Shown here: positions 37,807-46,808 of the stretch, piece by piece
Layout: each line of letters starts with the position of its first letter
Numbering within the stretch: position 1 is the stretch's first letter
Assembly: GCA_024235395.1 (NCBI GenBank)
Contig: JACKMK010000001.1
Span: forward strand, 620,001 to 684,000
Length of the DNA: 64,000 nucleotides
From: Chromatiaceae bacterium
GTDB lineage: Bacteria; Pseudomonadota; Gammaproteobacteria; Chromatiales; Chromatiaceae
Direction: 5' to 3'
Program-made: the position numbers and the translations under genes
The notes under the pieces: model-generated
The model's database searches: none
What the model was told of the DNA's origin: nothing
The model's input: only the letters and a program-made list of their open reading frames with translations

Positions 37807-38571
37807 ATGAATAGAGCCAAAGAAGGACATTCGGCAATACAGGTGATCGATCGCGCGGCGACCCTGCTCGATGCCATCGCGCGTTACAGCGAACCGGTGA
37901 GTCTCAAGGTGCTCGGTGCCGAGACCGGACTGCATGCCTCGACTGCACACCGCATCCTGAGTTCGTTGATCGACAACCGGTTCGTCGAACGCGATGCGGC
38001 CGGCCGCTATCGGCTCGGCATGCGGCTGCTTCAGCTCGGCGTCCGCCTGCACAGCAACATCGATCTGCGCGCGGTCGCACTACCGGTCATGGAGGCACTG
38101 CGGGACAAGCTCGGCGAATCCGTCAACCTCACGCTGCGCGAGGGCGACACCGTCGTGTACATCGAGAAGGCCACGCCGAACCGGATGATGCATGTACAGC
38201 AGCTGGTCGGCAGCCGCGCGCCGCTGCACGTCACAGCCGTCGGCAAGCTGATGCTCGGCGCGGCGGGCGACGAGGCGATCCGTGGATATGCGCAGCGGAC
38301 CAATCTGCCCGCCTACACCCGCAACACCATCACCACACTGCCGCGACTTGCCGAGGAGTGCCACGAGGCGGTCCGCCGCGGCTTCGCGCTGGACAACGAG
38401 GAAGCTGAGATAGATGTGGGGTGCATCGGCGTTCTGCTGTACGACAGCACCGGCAATGTCGCTGCCGGATTGTCGGTGTCGGCGCCGATCGAGCGCCGTC
38501 GCATGTCTTGGGTCGATGACGTCAGTGCGGCAGGCAAAGCGATCTCGGCGAAGCTCGGTTACCATGACTGA
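37807..38571 (+). CDS. IclR family transcriptional regulator
   Basis: A 254-residue regulator. The ATG at 37807 gives MNRAKEGHSAIQVIDRAATL, the usual IclR start; the upstream frame is not coding. The winged helix-turn-helix (LKVLGAETGLHASTAHRILSS with RYRLGMRLLQLG) occupies about residues 30-90. The ligand-binding domain follows with VYIEKATPNRMMHVQQLVG, VTAVGKLMLGAAG, IDVGCIGVLLYD and SVSAPIERR. It is divergent from the ThDP enzyme and kinase genes and 27 bases before the DASS transporter, so it probably controls both. The effector is likely the pathway substrate or product. Confidence 0.94.
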   Translation: MNRAKEGHSAIQVIDRAATLLDAIARYSEPVSLKVLGAETGLHASTAHRILSSLIDNRFVERDAAGRYRLGMRLLQLGVRLHSNIDLRAVALPVMEALRDKLGESVNLTLREGDTVVYIEKATPNRMMHVQQLVGSRAPLHVTAVGKLMLGAAGDEAIRGYAQRTNLPAYTRNTITTLPRLAEECHEAVRRGFALDNEEAEIDVGCIGVLLYDSTGNVAAGLSVSAPIERRRMSWVDDVSAAGKAISAKLGYHD

Positions 38572-38598
38572 AGGGAGGCCGACGACCGGGACAGACCG

Positions 38599-40020
38599 AT
38601 GAACGCACAGCGTATCTGGCTGCTGGGCGGGCTGTTGGGATTTGCGTCGATCCTGTTGCTGGTCCCGGACACGACGCTGCAGTCACCAGCCAGACAGGTC
38701 GCCGCGGTCGCCGTGTTGATGGCATTGTTGTGGATCGGCGAGGCAATCCCGATACCCGCAACCGCATTGCTGCCGATCGTGCTGTTCCCGCTCCTTGGCG
38801 TGCTGCCGGTCGAATCGGTCACTGCCAGCTATGCGAACCATCTGGTGTTCCTGTTCCTCGGGGGCTTTTGGCTGGCCGCCGCGGTCGAACGTTGCCAGTT
38901 GCACCGACGCATCGCGCTGCACGTATTGCAGGCGATGGGCACGCGGCCGGACCGGATCGTGCTCGGCTTCATGACGGCCACCGCCTTCCTGTCGATGTGG
39001 CTCAGCAACACCGCGACGACGATGATGATGCTGCCGATCGCCAGCGCGGTCGCAGCGCGCATTGGCGGTGATACACAATCGCAATTCGGCCGTTCCTTGA
39101 TGCTCGGCGTCGCCTATTCGGCGTCGATCGGTGGTGTCGCCACTTTGATCGGTACGCCGCCGAACGCGGTGCTGGCGGGCGTTCTCGAGAGCACGCTCGG
39201 CATCAAGATCAGTTTCTGGCAGTGGATGCAGTTTGGGCTGCCGCTCGCGCTGGTGATGCTGATGTTGTGCTGGGCTTATCTGACACGCCTGAATGCACCG
39301 CTGCATAGGGCCGGCGGCACCGCGGGCGGTGCCGCGATCGTGGGCGAACTGGCCGCGCTCGGACCGATCGCCAGCGCGGAACGACGCGTGCTGACGGTGT
39401 TCGGCGGCGTCGCCTTTCTATGGATCTTCAAAGGCGCCTTGCCCGCGGCATGGCTGAATGAACTGAGCGACTCCGGCATCGCGCTGGCCGGGGCGATCGC
39501 GCTGTTCGTACTACCTGCCGGGCGCGGCCAGGGCGCCCTGCTCGACTGGTCGAGCGCTGCGCGCATCCCATGGGACGTGCTGATCCTGTTCGGCGGCGGT
39601 TTTGCGCTCGCGCAGGGATTTCAGACCTCCGGATTGAGCGCATGGATCGGCCTTCAGCTTGGCGCGATGCACGCCGTACCCTGGTATCTGATGGTCGCAG
39701 CCGTCGCGCTGGTCACCATCCTGCTTACCGAGGTGACCTCGAACACCGCGACCGCGGGCATGTTGCTGCCGATCGTCGCCGCGCTCGCAACGGCCGCGGG
39801 TCACAATCCGCTGTTGCCGATGACCGCGGCTGCACTGGCGGCATCGTTTGCATTCATGTTACCTGTCGCGACACCACCCAACGCCATCGTATACGCCAGC
39901 CGCCAGGTCAGCATTGCGCAGATGGCACGGGCCGGCATCTGGCTGAACCTGGCCGGGGTCGTCAGCATTACGCTGTTCGTCGCACTGCTGCTGCCCTGGA
40001 TATGGGGGGTCACCCCCTGA
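38599..40020 (+). CDS. DASS (SLC13) family anion transporter
   Basis: A 473-residue inner-membrane protein with about 11-12 hydrophobic segments. The two SNT signatures of divalent anion:sodium symporters are present: SNTATT at about residue 136 (MWLSNTATTMMMLPIA) and SNTATA at about 380 (EVTSNTATAGMLLPIV). LIGTPPNAVLAG and PVATPPNAIVYASRQ are other family features. Known substrates are C4-dicarboxylates, citrate or sulfate. Being immediately behind the iclR-type gene and opposite the DUF1537 kinase and ThDP enzyme suggests uptake of the acid they process. Confidence in the family is high; substrate is inference. Confidence 0.93.
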   Translation: MNAQRIWLLGGLLGFASILLLVPDTTLQSPARQVAAVAVLMALLWIGEAIPIPATALLPIVLFPLLGVLPVESVTASYANHLVFLFLGGFWLAAAVERCQLHRRIALHVLQAMGTRPDRIVLGFMTATAFLSMWLSNTATTMMMLPIASAVAARIGGDTQSQFGRSLMLGVAYSASIGGVATLIGTPPNAVLAGVLESTLGIKISFWQWMQFGLPLALVMLMLCWAYLTRLNAPLHRAGGTAGGAAIVGELAALGPIASAERRVLTVFGGVAFLWIFKGALPAAWLNELSDSGIALAGAIALFVLPAGRGQGALLDWSSAARIPWDVLILFGGGFALAQGFQTSGLSAWIGLQLGAMHAVPWYLMVAAVALVTILLTEVTSNTATAGMLLPIVAALATAAGHNPLLPMTAAALAASFAFMLPVATPPNAIVYASRQVSIAQMARAGIWLNLAGVVSITLFVALLLPWIWGVTP

Positions 40021-40046
40021 ACATCGGCATCCTCGCCGGCCACCTC

Positions 40047-41630
40047 CTACTTGCCGCGCCAATGGATGCTGTACAGATCGTGCCGACGATCGCGCAGGTT
40101 CTGCACCGTACCGCTGTTACGCGCCATGTGCAGGGTGTCGGGCCGCAGGTCGGCGAACGCCACCATCTCGACGTTCGGTGTCGTGTCGGCCGCGACACCA
40201 TCGCGCGCGAACGGAAAATCGCACGGCGTGAGAATGCAGCTCTGTGCATACTGTATATCCATGTTGGCGACACCCGGCAGGTTCCCGACGTTCCCCGACA
40301 TCACGACGTAGAACTGGTTCTCCACCGCCCGCGCCTGGCAACAATACCGCACCCGCAGGTACGACTGGCGCTCGTCGGTACAGAACGGCACGAACAGGAT
40401 CTGTGCCCCCTGGTCGGCGAGATGACGCGCCAACTCGGGAAATTCCGAGTCATAGCAGATCAGCACACCGATGGGCCCGCAATCCGTGTCGATCGCGTTC
40501 AGTGAGCTGCCGCCCTCGATGTTCCACCAGTAGACCTCGTTCGGTGTCGGATGGATCTTCGGCTGCTCGTGGATCGCACCGTCGCGCAGAAACACATAGG
40601 CCACGTTTTCCACCCGACCGCTCGGCATCAGCGTCGGATGAGAACCACCGATGATGTTGATGTTGAAGCGGATCGCCATGTCCCGCAGCGCTTCCTTGAA
40701 GTGCGGCGTATGCCGGCTGAGCGCCTCGATGGAGGCCGCCGGACTGAGCTCCTGATCTTCGATCGACAACAGCTGCAGCGGGAACATCTCCGGAAAGACG
40801 ACGAAATCACCCTTGTAATCCGCGACCACGTCGACGAAATACTCGATGAACGACAGGAATTCGTCGAACGATCTCACCCGGCGCTGCAGGTACTGCACCG
40901 TGCCGACCCGGATCGAATCCGGCAGGCGTCCGCCGTAGCGTTTCTCGCGGCCCTTCGCGGTTTCCTGGTCGACCTTGGGGTTGTGCCATACCAGGTGTAC
41001 CGCGTAGCCAAGCGATTGTCGGTCCACGTCGAGATAGTGCGGTAGCAGGCCAATGAACTCGAAACCGTTGCGCAGTTGAAACGACAGGACCGGGTCACGT
41101 TGTTTTTTCTGTATCACCTCGTCCACGTACGCCTGCGCGCTGCCGAACTTCTTGATCCGTTTGTGCAGCGTCGGTAGGCGCCCGCCGAATACGATGCCCT
41201 TCAGGCCCAAGGACTGGCACAACGCCTTGCGTTGGTTGTACAACCGCTGGCCGATGCGGTAGCCACGATAGTCGGGATCGACACAGACCTCCATGCCATA
41301 CAGCCAATCGCCGCGCGGATCGTGCCGCGACGCGTAACCGTTGCCGGTGATCTCGGTCCAGGTATGGGCCTTCAGCGCGAGCTGTTCGCCGACCCGAAAC
41401 GTCGCGCAGTACCCAACCACCTTGTCGTCGACGACCGCGACGAATTGGCCGTCGGCGAAGTTGTTCAATTGACCGGTGAGCGCTCCTTCGGAATAACCGT
41501 ACATCCCGGTGCCCGCATACACCCGCGTGGTGAGGTCCACGATCGCCGGTATGTCCCGAATGGATGCATTGCGCACGTGCAGACGGCTGCGCGGGTTTTC
41601 CAGCTCGGTTGGCAGATGGCCTTCGGTCAT
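40047..41630 (-). CDS. Bifunctional GNAT N-acetyltransferase / nitrilase-like amidohydrolase
   Basis: A 527-residue fusion; the ATG at 41630 follows GGAGGAG. The N-terminal part (about 18-200) is a GNAT domain with VRNASIRDIPAIVDLTTRVY and CVDPDYRGYRIGQRLYNQR, the acetyl-CoA loop. The C-terminal part (about 230-525) is a nitrilase-superfamily carbon-nitrogen hydrolase. Its triad lies in VVFPEMFPLQLLS (Glu), EQPKIHPTPNEVYWW (Lys) and GVLICYDSEFPELA (Cys). Such fusions are widespread in proteobacteria but uncharacterised, so the acyl acceptor and amide substrate are unknown. It ends 27 bases from the DASS gene (convergent). Confidence 0.92.
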   Translation of the reverse strand: MTEGHLPTELENPRSRLHVRNASIRDIPAIVDLTTRVYAGTGMYGYSEGALTGQLNNFADGQFVAVVDDKVVGYCATFRVGEQLALKAHTWTEITGNGYASRHDPRGDWLYGMEVCVDPDYRGYRIGQRLYNQRKALCQSLGLKGIVFGGRLPTLHKRIKKFGSAQAYVDEVIQKKQRDPVLSFQLRNGFEFIGLLPHYLDVDRQSLGYAVHLVWHNPKVDQETAKGREKRYGGRLPDSIRVGTVQYLQRRVRSFDEFLSFIEYFVDVVADYKGDFVVFPEMFPLQLLSIEDQELSPAASIEALSRHTPHFKEALRDMAIRFNINIIGGSHPTLMPSGRVENVAYVFLRDGAIHEQPKIHPTPNEVYWWNIEGGSSLNAIDTDCGPIGVLICYDSEFPELARHLADQGAQILFVPFCTDERQSYLRVRYCCQARAVENQFYVVMSGNVGNLPGVANMDIQYAQSCILTPCDFPFARDGVAADTTPNVEMVAFADLRPDTLHMARNSGTVQNLRDRRHDLYSIHWRGK

Positions 41631-41893
41631 TGGCTCCTCCAGGGCAATGGAATGCGGGTTCGACAATAGCGTCAGGGACAGTCTACCCGTCCGCCGCGGT
41701 CACCTGCGACTGCTGCGTACCTGCGAGCGGCTCGAACGCCGCCCCTTGTCTTCGCAACGCTGCACGCCGGCGCCGACAACCGACGCGACGCAACTGTTGG
41801 TCTACTATCGCCTGTATGCCAGACAACACGGGGACTAGGGATCGCACCTCCGGCCGCCCGGGACATCCAGCCACGCAGATCGAGGGAGCGACA

Positions 41894-42460
41894 ATGCCAC
41901 CGCAAAGACCGCGGCGCTTCGGTGAATGGGTCCAGACCGCCGCGAACATCGGCTCCTTGGCCGTCGCGATCGTTGCGTTGGCCATCGCCTTCAATGCCGA
42001 AAAGCGCAACGCCGAGCGCTTCCACGCTCAATTGGAACAGAGCAGCCAGATCGCCAGGGCGAACATCCGGCCCCTGCTGAGCATCGCGTCGTCGGGATTC
42101 GTCGGGGTCAAACTTGTCGTCCTGAAGAACGATGGCCTGGGAACCGCTATGGTCAAACGCATACGATTCACCCGGGACAACGACAGCGTACTCAATCTGG
42201 CCGATCTTTTCCGGTTCGATCGGCCGGTCGTGTGGGACAATTTCTATGTTTTCGCCGATGGCGATTTCTTTCTGCCCGCCGGGGAACAGGTGACATTGGT
42301 CAATCTGACCAGCCAGGGACTGCGGCAACAGGGCTTCGAGCAGGCGGAGATCGCCGACCTGATGTCCGATTTCGACCGGCAGATGCGCGGCATTCATATC
42401 GTCATCGACTACGAGGACCTGCTCGGCAACCCGCAGCAGACATTGACGGCGGTCTGGTGA
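41894..42460 (+). CDS. Membrane-anchored protein, unknown function
   Basis: A 188-residue protein. The ATG at 41894 has a GGGAG ribosome site, preferred over earlier in-frame ATGs. One hydrophobic segment lies at about residues 15-35 (AANIGSLAVAIVALAIAFNA). A soluble domain follows with IRPLLSIASSGFVGVKLVVLKNDGLGTAMV and VTLVNLTSQGLRQQGF. This pattern, an N-terminal helix plus a domain centred on NDGLGTA, resembles short uncharacterised inner-membrane proteins. It is divergent from the GNAT-nitrilase gene and 141 bases before the glycine-tailed gene. No function is inferred. Confidence 0.7.
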   Translation: MPPQRPRRFGEWVQTAANIGSLAVAIVALAIAFNAEKRNAERFHAQLEQSSQIARANIRPLLSIASSGFVGVKLVVLKNDGLGTAMVKRIRFTRDNDSVLNLADLFRFDRPVVWDNFYVFADGDFFLPAGEQVTLVNLTSQGLRQQGFEQAEIADLMSDFDRQMRGIHIVIDYEDLLGNPQQTLTAVW

Positions 42461-42601
42461 TCCGGTCGGCACATCACGGAAGCGGCGACCGCGTCACGCT
42501 ACTCGCGGGTCCTGGCGCCCAGCCCCCCGCCCTCAGCTTTACCGTCCTGTTGCCGACTGATAAGGCTCTAGTGCCCACAGCCCGATGACCCGAGTCTGCC
42601 C

Positions 42602-43258
42602 ATGCCCACCTTTTTGCAGATCCTGCTACTTAGCGTACTCGCGTTCCTGCTGTTCCGTGTCTATCGCAAGTATCGGGTCGCCAGGCGTAGACGCCTGATC
42701 GACAGCTACCAGTTTCCCGCGCGCATCTCGACCAAGCTCAGCGACATGTATCCCCATCTGTCTGAGCCCCAGGTTGCCCTGGTGATCGATGGCCTGCGCG
42801 AGTACTTCCATATCTGCAACATCGCCGGTCGACGCATGGTCGCGATGCCTTCACAGGCCGTCGACGTCGCCTGGCACGAGTTCATCCTCTTCACCCGCCA
42901 CTACAAGCAGTTCTGCGAAAAGGCCCTGGGTCGCTTCCTTCACCATACGCCGGCCGAGGCCATGTCATCGCCGACGATCGCCCAGCAGGGCATCAAGCGG
43001 GCGTGGCGCATCGCCTGTCGTCGCGAGCAGATCAAACCGGACGCACCCAACCGATTGCCGTTGCTGTTCGCGCTGGATGCCGACCTCGCGATCCCCGACG
43101 GATTCCGCTACGCCCTTGACTGCCGGAGATCCGGCGATGCCGCCTACTGTGCCGGCCATATCGGTTGCGGGGGCGGGTGCGGCAGCTGTGCGGGCGGCTG
43201 CGGCGGTGATGCCAGCGGCTGCGGAAGCGGCTGTGGTGGCGGCTGCGGCGGAGACTGA
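42602..43258 (+). CDS. Protein with GRDP-like region and Cys/Gly-rich tail
   Basis: A 218-residue protein. The N terminus is a membrane anchor (MPTFLQILLLSVLAFLLFRV) followed by a basic stretch (RKYRVARRRR). The middle carries VDVAWHEFILFTRHYKQFCEKA at about residues 89-110. This resembles the WH-containing segment of glycine-rich domain proteins (DUF1399-like). The last 35 or so residues are almost only Cys, Gly, Ala, Ser and Asp, with repeated CGGGCG-type units (nine cysteines by eye). Such tails can bind metals or mediate aggregation, but neither is shown. It precedes the secreted repeat protein by 149 bases. Confidence 0.78.
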   Translation: MPTFLQILLLSVLAFLLFRVYRKYRVARRRRLIDSYQFPARISTKLSDMYPHLSEPQVALVIDGLREYFHICNIAGRRMVAMPSQAVDVAWHEFILFTRHYKQFCEKALGRFLHHTPAEAMSSPTIAQQGIKRAWRIACRREQIKPDAPNRLPLLFALDADLAIPDGFRYALDCRRSGDAAYCAGHIGCGGGCGSCAGGCGGDASGCGSGCGGGCGGD

Positions 43259-43407
43259 CCCCAGTCGGGCAGCGCCTGCGTGAATAAGTCACACCCTGTT
43301 CGCGTACTCGGCAACATCGCTGATCCCGCGACTTCTCCATGATGGCATTCGACAGGACGGCGCGCGCCCCCTGTCGAATGAACCAATCAACACAAGGGAG
43401 AACGACT

Positions 43408-43908
43408 ATGTTCATGAAACACACCTTCGCAGCTGCTTTCGCCGCCCTGGTCCTGACGGGTACCGCATTCGCGGAATCCAACGTGATCGGCAGCGTCGAC
43501 ACCGATGTGAGGGTAAACCGCGCTTCGCAGACCCAGTCCGGTCTGCTCAACAAGCAGGAAGCGACCTTCGGTTCGGTCAGCGACTCCAACGTGATCGGCG
43601 CCGTTGAGACCAATGCCCGTATCAACAACGCCTCGCAGCGGCAGTCCGGCCTGTTGAACAAGCAGGAGCTTCATGCCGGTTCGGTGAAGGACTCGAACGT
43701 GATCGGTTCGGTTGAGACCAACGCACGCGTCAACTCGATCAGCCAGAGCCAGAGTGGCCTGCTGAACAAACAGACCGCAAACGTTGGTGCAGTCAAAGAC
43801 TCGAACGTGATCGGGGCCGTCACCACCAATGCATCCGTCAACCGTGCTTCGCAGAGCCAGTCCGGCCTGTTGAACAACCAGAAGATGAGCGCAGGCTCAG
43901 TCGACTGA
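43408..43908 (+). CDS. Secreted protein of four exact 36-residue tandem repeats
   Basis: A 166-residue protein starting MFMKHTFAAAFAALVLTGTA, with GGGAGA upstream. The predicted signal peptide is exactly 22 residues (ending TAFA) and the mature 144 residues are four repeats of 36 with no remainder. Each unit has the core DSNVIG (E in the first), V(D/E/T)TNA or similar, VN or IN, SQxQSGLLNKQ and GSV or GAV. Repeats differ in a few positions, so they are not a recent DNA duplication. The Q-x-G-x-x-N element faintly recalls curli repeats, but the period differs. A stable stem-loop follows. Function is unknown; a fibre or surface polymer is conceivable. Confidence 0.85.
   Translation: MFMKHTFAAAFAALVLTGTAFAESNVIGSVDTDVRVNRASQTQSGLLNKQEATFGSVSDSNVIGAVETNARINNASQRQSGLLNKQELHAGSVKDSNVIGSVETNARVNSISQSQSGLLNKQTANVGAVKDSNVIGAVTTNASVNRASQSQSGLLNNQKMSAGSVD
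43474..43905 (+). repeat. Four 108-base coding tandem repeats
   Basis: The mature region of the secreted repeat protein divides exactly into four units of 108 bases (43474-43581, 43582-43689, 43690-43797, 43798-43905). They are diverged at the nucleotide level, with conserved SNVIG and QSGLLN codons in each. Confidence 0.85.
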
Positions 43909-43931
43909 CCGATTGACGATGAAGGAGGAAA

Positions 43932-43961
43932 GGGGCCGCGGCCAGTGAAGGTCGCGGCCCC
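43932..43961. terminator. Strong stem-loop after the repeat-protein gene
   Basis: GGGGCCGCGGCC (43932-43943) pairs with GGTCGCGGCCCC (43950-43961), 12 pairs including one G-U, around AGTGAA. It lies between convergent genes and can act on both, though no T-tract follows. Confidence 0.6.
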
Positions 43962-43997
43962 AGTGCGACTGAAGACAGGAACCCGGGATGGGAGCAG

Positions 43998-46808
43998 TCA
44001 ACGATCCGGCTGCCCGACCGCCTGGACCAGATACCTGAGGTGCATGGTCATCATCTCACGCAGGTCGTGAAGTTCCCCGAGCCTGGCGAGCGATTCATCG
44101 TGACGCCCCTCTGAATAGGCACCCAACAGCTGTTCGGCCACCTGGTGCACGCGATTGTGCAACGTGCGAATCTCTTCGTACTCCGATCGTGCACCGTAGC
44201 GTTCTTCGCCCTCTCCGCGGAACCACTTGCCGAAGTGGCATTCATCGGCGCCGACCGGGAGCTCTGCTCTTCCATTGCCGGTAACCAGCTCATCGAATTC
44301 ATTCACCCAGGCACGGTGCTCCACCAGGGCGAACACGAGCGGCAGATCGGCCGTCTGAATCGGATGCTGCCGCCGCCAACCGGGAGGCGGTTGCCAGCTG
44401 TCGACCCACTGCACGAAGTCATCGGCGGACATCGGCCGCCCAATGAAGAATCCTTGCGCAAGTTCGCAACCCAGTTGCAGCAGCAGTTCACCATGCTCGG
44501 CGGTTTCCACGCCCTCGGCTATCGCCTCGCGCCTGAATGCGGCCGCCAATCCCATGATGCCCTCGAGTATCGCCAGGTCGTCTCGATCGTCGAGCATGTC
44601 GCGGACGAAACTCCGGTCGATCTTCAGCTGTCCGGCGGGCAGGCTCTTCAAATAGCTCAGAGACGAGTAGCCCGTGCCGAAATCGTCCAGCGCAAACACG
44701 ACGCCCAGCTGCTTTCCCTGCTGAATGATGCTGGAAACATGCGCGAGATCCATCAATGCCGTCGTTTCGAGTATCTCGATCGTCAGATCGGCCGGGTCCA
44801 CGGCAGGATGTGTCTGCAGCATGCGGCGCAAACGGTCGATGAAGTCCGTCTGCTGCAGGTGGCATCCGCTGACGTTGACGCTGACTGGAACGTGCAGGCC
44901 CATTGCCTTCCAGGACTCCACCTGTGTCAAGGCCGTTTCCAGCACCCATTCGCCGAGCGTCGCGGCCAACAGGTGGTTCTCTACCAGCGGCAGGAAATCC
45001 GCCGGCTGGCGCATCCCACCCGATCCCTGCGGCCAGCGAATCAGCGCCTCTGCGCCAACCACCTCGCCTGTGCGCATGTTGACCTTCGGCTGGTAGTGCA
45101 GGACGAACTCTCGGGACTGCAGGGCCGCCCGGATCTGGCCGAGCCTTTCGACCTGCCCGCGGACGTTGCGGTCCTGTTCGGCATCGAACAGGTGGAAACG
45201 GTTCTTGCCGTCCAGCTTGGCCTGGTACATCGCCTGGTCCGCCTGACGCAGCAACTGGTCGGGATCCACAGGATCCGGCTGGGGATAAAAGGTGACCCCC
45301 AGGCTGGCGGATATCTCATGGACCTGGTCGTCCACGCGCAATGGCCGTGTCGCAGCCGCCAGAAGGCGCGGCAACAGATCGGCGCAGGCGCCCGGATCGG
45401 GCAGCCCTACCAACACCACGACGAACTCGTCGCCGCCCAATCGCGCAACCGTATCCTCCTCGCGCAGGGCATTCTGCAGGCGCCCCGCAATCTCGATCAG
45501 AAGACGATCGCCGACATCATGTCCAAAGCCGTCATTCACCTCCTTGAACCCGTCGAGGTCGAGGTAGACGACGGCGACCGTCGTCGCATGTCGTCGCGCC
45601 TGCGCGATCGCCTGATGCAGGCGGTCACTCAACAGCGCCCGATTCGGCAGGTTGGTGAGTGAATCGTGGTAGGCGATATGCTCCAGGCGCTCCTTGTAGG
45701 CCTTCTGTTCGGTGACATCGGTCAGCAGCGCGACGTAGTTCTGGATATCTCCGTTATCGCCTCGTACGGAGCTGATCGAAAGCAGCTCCGCAAACAGCGT
45801 GCCGTCCTTGTGCCGATTCCAGAGTTCGCCCAGCCAGAACCCCCGCTCGTGAAGGGATCGCCACATGGTCTCGTAGAAATCACGGCCCTGCCTTCCGGAA
45901 CTGAGGAAACGCGGGTTCCTGCCGAGCGCCTCGTCCCTGGTATACCCGGTGATCCTCGTGAACGCGTCATTGACATCGATGATGTTGGCATGGCGGTCGG
46001 TGATGACGATGCCCTCCTGGGCCGAGGTGAATACCGTCGCCGCGAGACGCAGCTTCTCGTCGGAACGCTTGCGTTCGGTGACGTCGGTGCATCCACCCAC
46101 CCATGCGAACGGTGGCCCAGCGTCGTCGACCAGCGGCGAGGAACGGTCCAGCCAGTGACGGTAGCTACCGTCGCCCGAGCGTATCCGGTATTCGTGCTCG
46201 AAGGTTTCCGACGAATGACGCCGCCGTTCCCAGGCGTGCCTCGCCCCCTCGTGGTCATCCGGGTGGATCATCGACATCCAGTCGGCGACGCCCACCGGGA
46301 CCTCCGCGATCGGTCCACCGGGCGCCCGCGACCCCCGATCCAACCACTCGATCTGGTCACTCCCGGGATCCCATCGGTAGATGCGGTCGTAGACGATTTC
46401 GCCGGCCGCACGCAGACGCTCTTCGCTGGCCTGCAGCGCCCGTTCGGCCTGCTTGCGCGCCGTGCTGTCGTGAATGATCGACAACAACAGCGTACGCGGG
46501 CCATCCCGGACAGGCGTCGCGAACACCTCCACATCCCGCAGTTCACCGTCCGAACGGCGATGTTGGAACTCGAACGCATTCGCCTCTTTGCGGACTGCAC
46601 GCATCCGGGCTGCCCTGGTGTGCGCCGGGTCCGCGGTATTTATGTCGCTGATGCGCAATCGGGAGAGCCGCTCCACCGGGTAACCGTAGAACCTGGCTGC
46701 TGCCGGGTTGGCCGCGATAATCTGCCCGGACTCGGGTTCGACGAGCAACATGACCAGGGTGTTGTCGTCGAAGAATCCCTGGAAAGGCGTTCCTTCCTCG
46801 CCCAGCAT
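43998..46808 (-). CDS. PAS-GGDEF-EAL c-di-GMP turnover protein with C-terminal CZB domain
   Basis: A protein of about 936 residues; the start ATG at 46808 has AGGAG at proper distance, while the ATG at 46817 sits against that site. Three PAS/PAC regions occupy about residues 10-370. GGDEF is intact (GGDEF 458-462), suggesting diguanylate cyclase activity. The EAL domain is also intact (EAL 587-589, DDFGTGYSSL, EGVET), suggesting a phosphodiesterase. The C terminus has a CZB-type zinc module (HRAWVNEFDEL, C857 in ECHFGKW, HNRVHQVAE). CZB domains bind zinc and report redox or metal changes. It has no membrane segment. Direction of activity cannot be read from sequence. Confidence 0.93.
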   Translation of the reverse strand: MLGEEGTPFQGFFDDNTLVMLLVEPESGQIIAANPAAARFYGYPVERLSRLRISDINTADPAHTRAARMRAVRKEANAFEFQHRRSDGELRDVEVFATPVRDGPRTLLLSIIHDSTARKQAERALQASEERLRAAGEIVYDRIYRWDPGSDQIEWLDRGSRAPGGPIAEVPVGVADWMSMIHPDDHEGARHAWERRRHSSETFEHEYRIRSGDGSYRHWLDRSSPLVDDAGPPFAWVGGCTDVTERKRSDEKLRLAATVFTSAQEGIVITDRHANIIDVNDAFTRITGYTRDEALGRNPRFLSSGRQGRDFYETMWRSLHERGFWLGELWNRHKDGTLFAELLSISSVRGDNGDIQNYVALLTDVTEQKAYKERLEHIAYHDSLTNLPNRALLSDRLHQAIAQARRHATTVAVVYLDLDGFKEVNDGFGHDVGDRLLIEIAGRLQNALREEDTVARLGGDEFVVVLVGLPDPGACADLLPRLLAAATRPLRVDDQVHEISASLGVTFYPQPDPVDPDQLLRQADQAMYQAKLDGKNRFHLFDAEQDRNVRGQVERLGQIRAALQSREFVLHYQPKVNMRTGEVVGAEALIRWPQGSGGMRQPADFLPLVENHLLAATLGEWVLETALTQVESWKAMGLHVPVSVNVSGCHLQQTDFIDRLRRMLQTHPAVDPADLTIEILETTALMDLAHVSSIIQQGKQLGVVFALDDFGTGYSSLSYLKSLPAGQLKIDRSFVRDMLDDRDDLAILEGIMGLAAAFRREAIAEGVETAEHGELLLQLGCELAQGFFIGRPMSADDFVQWVDSWQPPPGWRRQHPIQTADLPLVFALVEHRAWVNEFDELVTGNGRAELPVGADECHFGKWFRGEGEERYGARSEYEEIRTLHNRVHQVAEQLLGAYSEGRHDESLARLGELHDLREMMTMHLRYLVQAVGQPDR

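Noticed and set aside
43474..43905. Tandem repeats as a CRISPR-like or mobile repeat.
   Set aside because: The units are contiguous, protein-coding and in frame, with no spacers.
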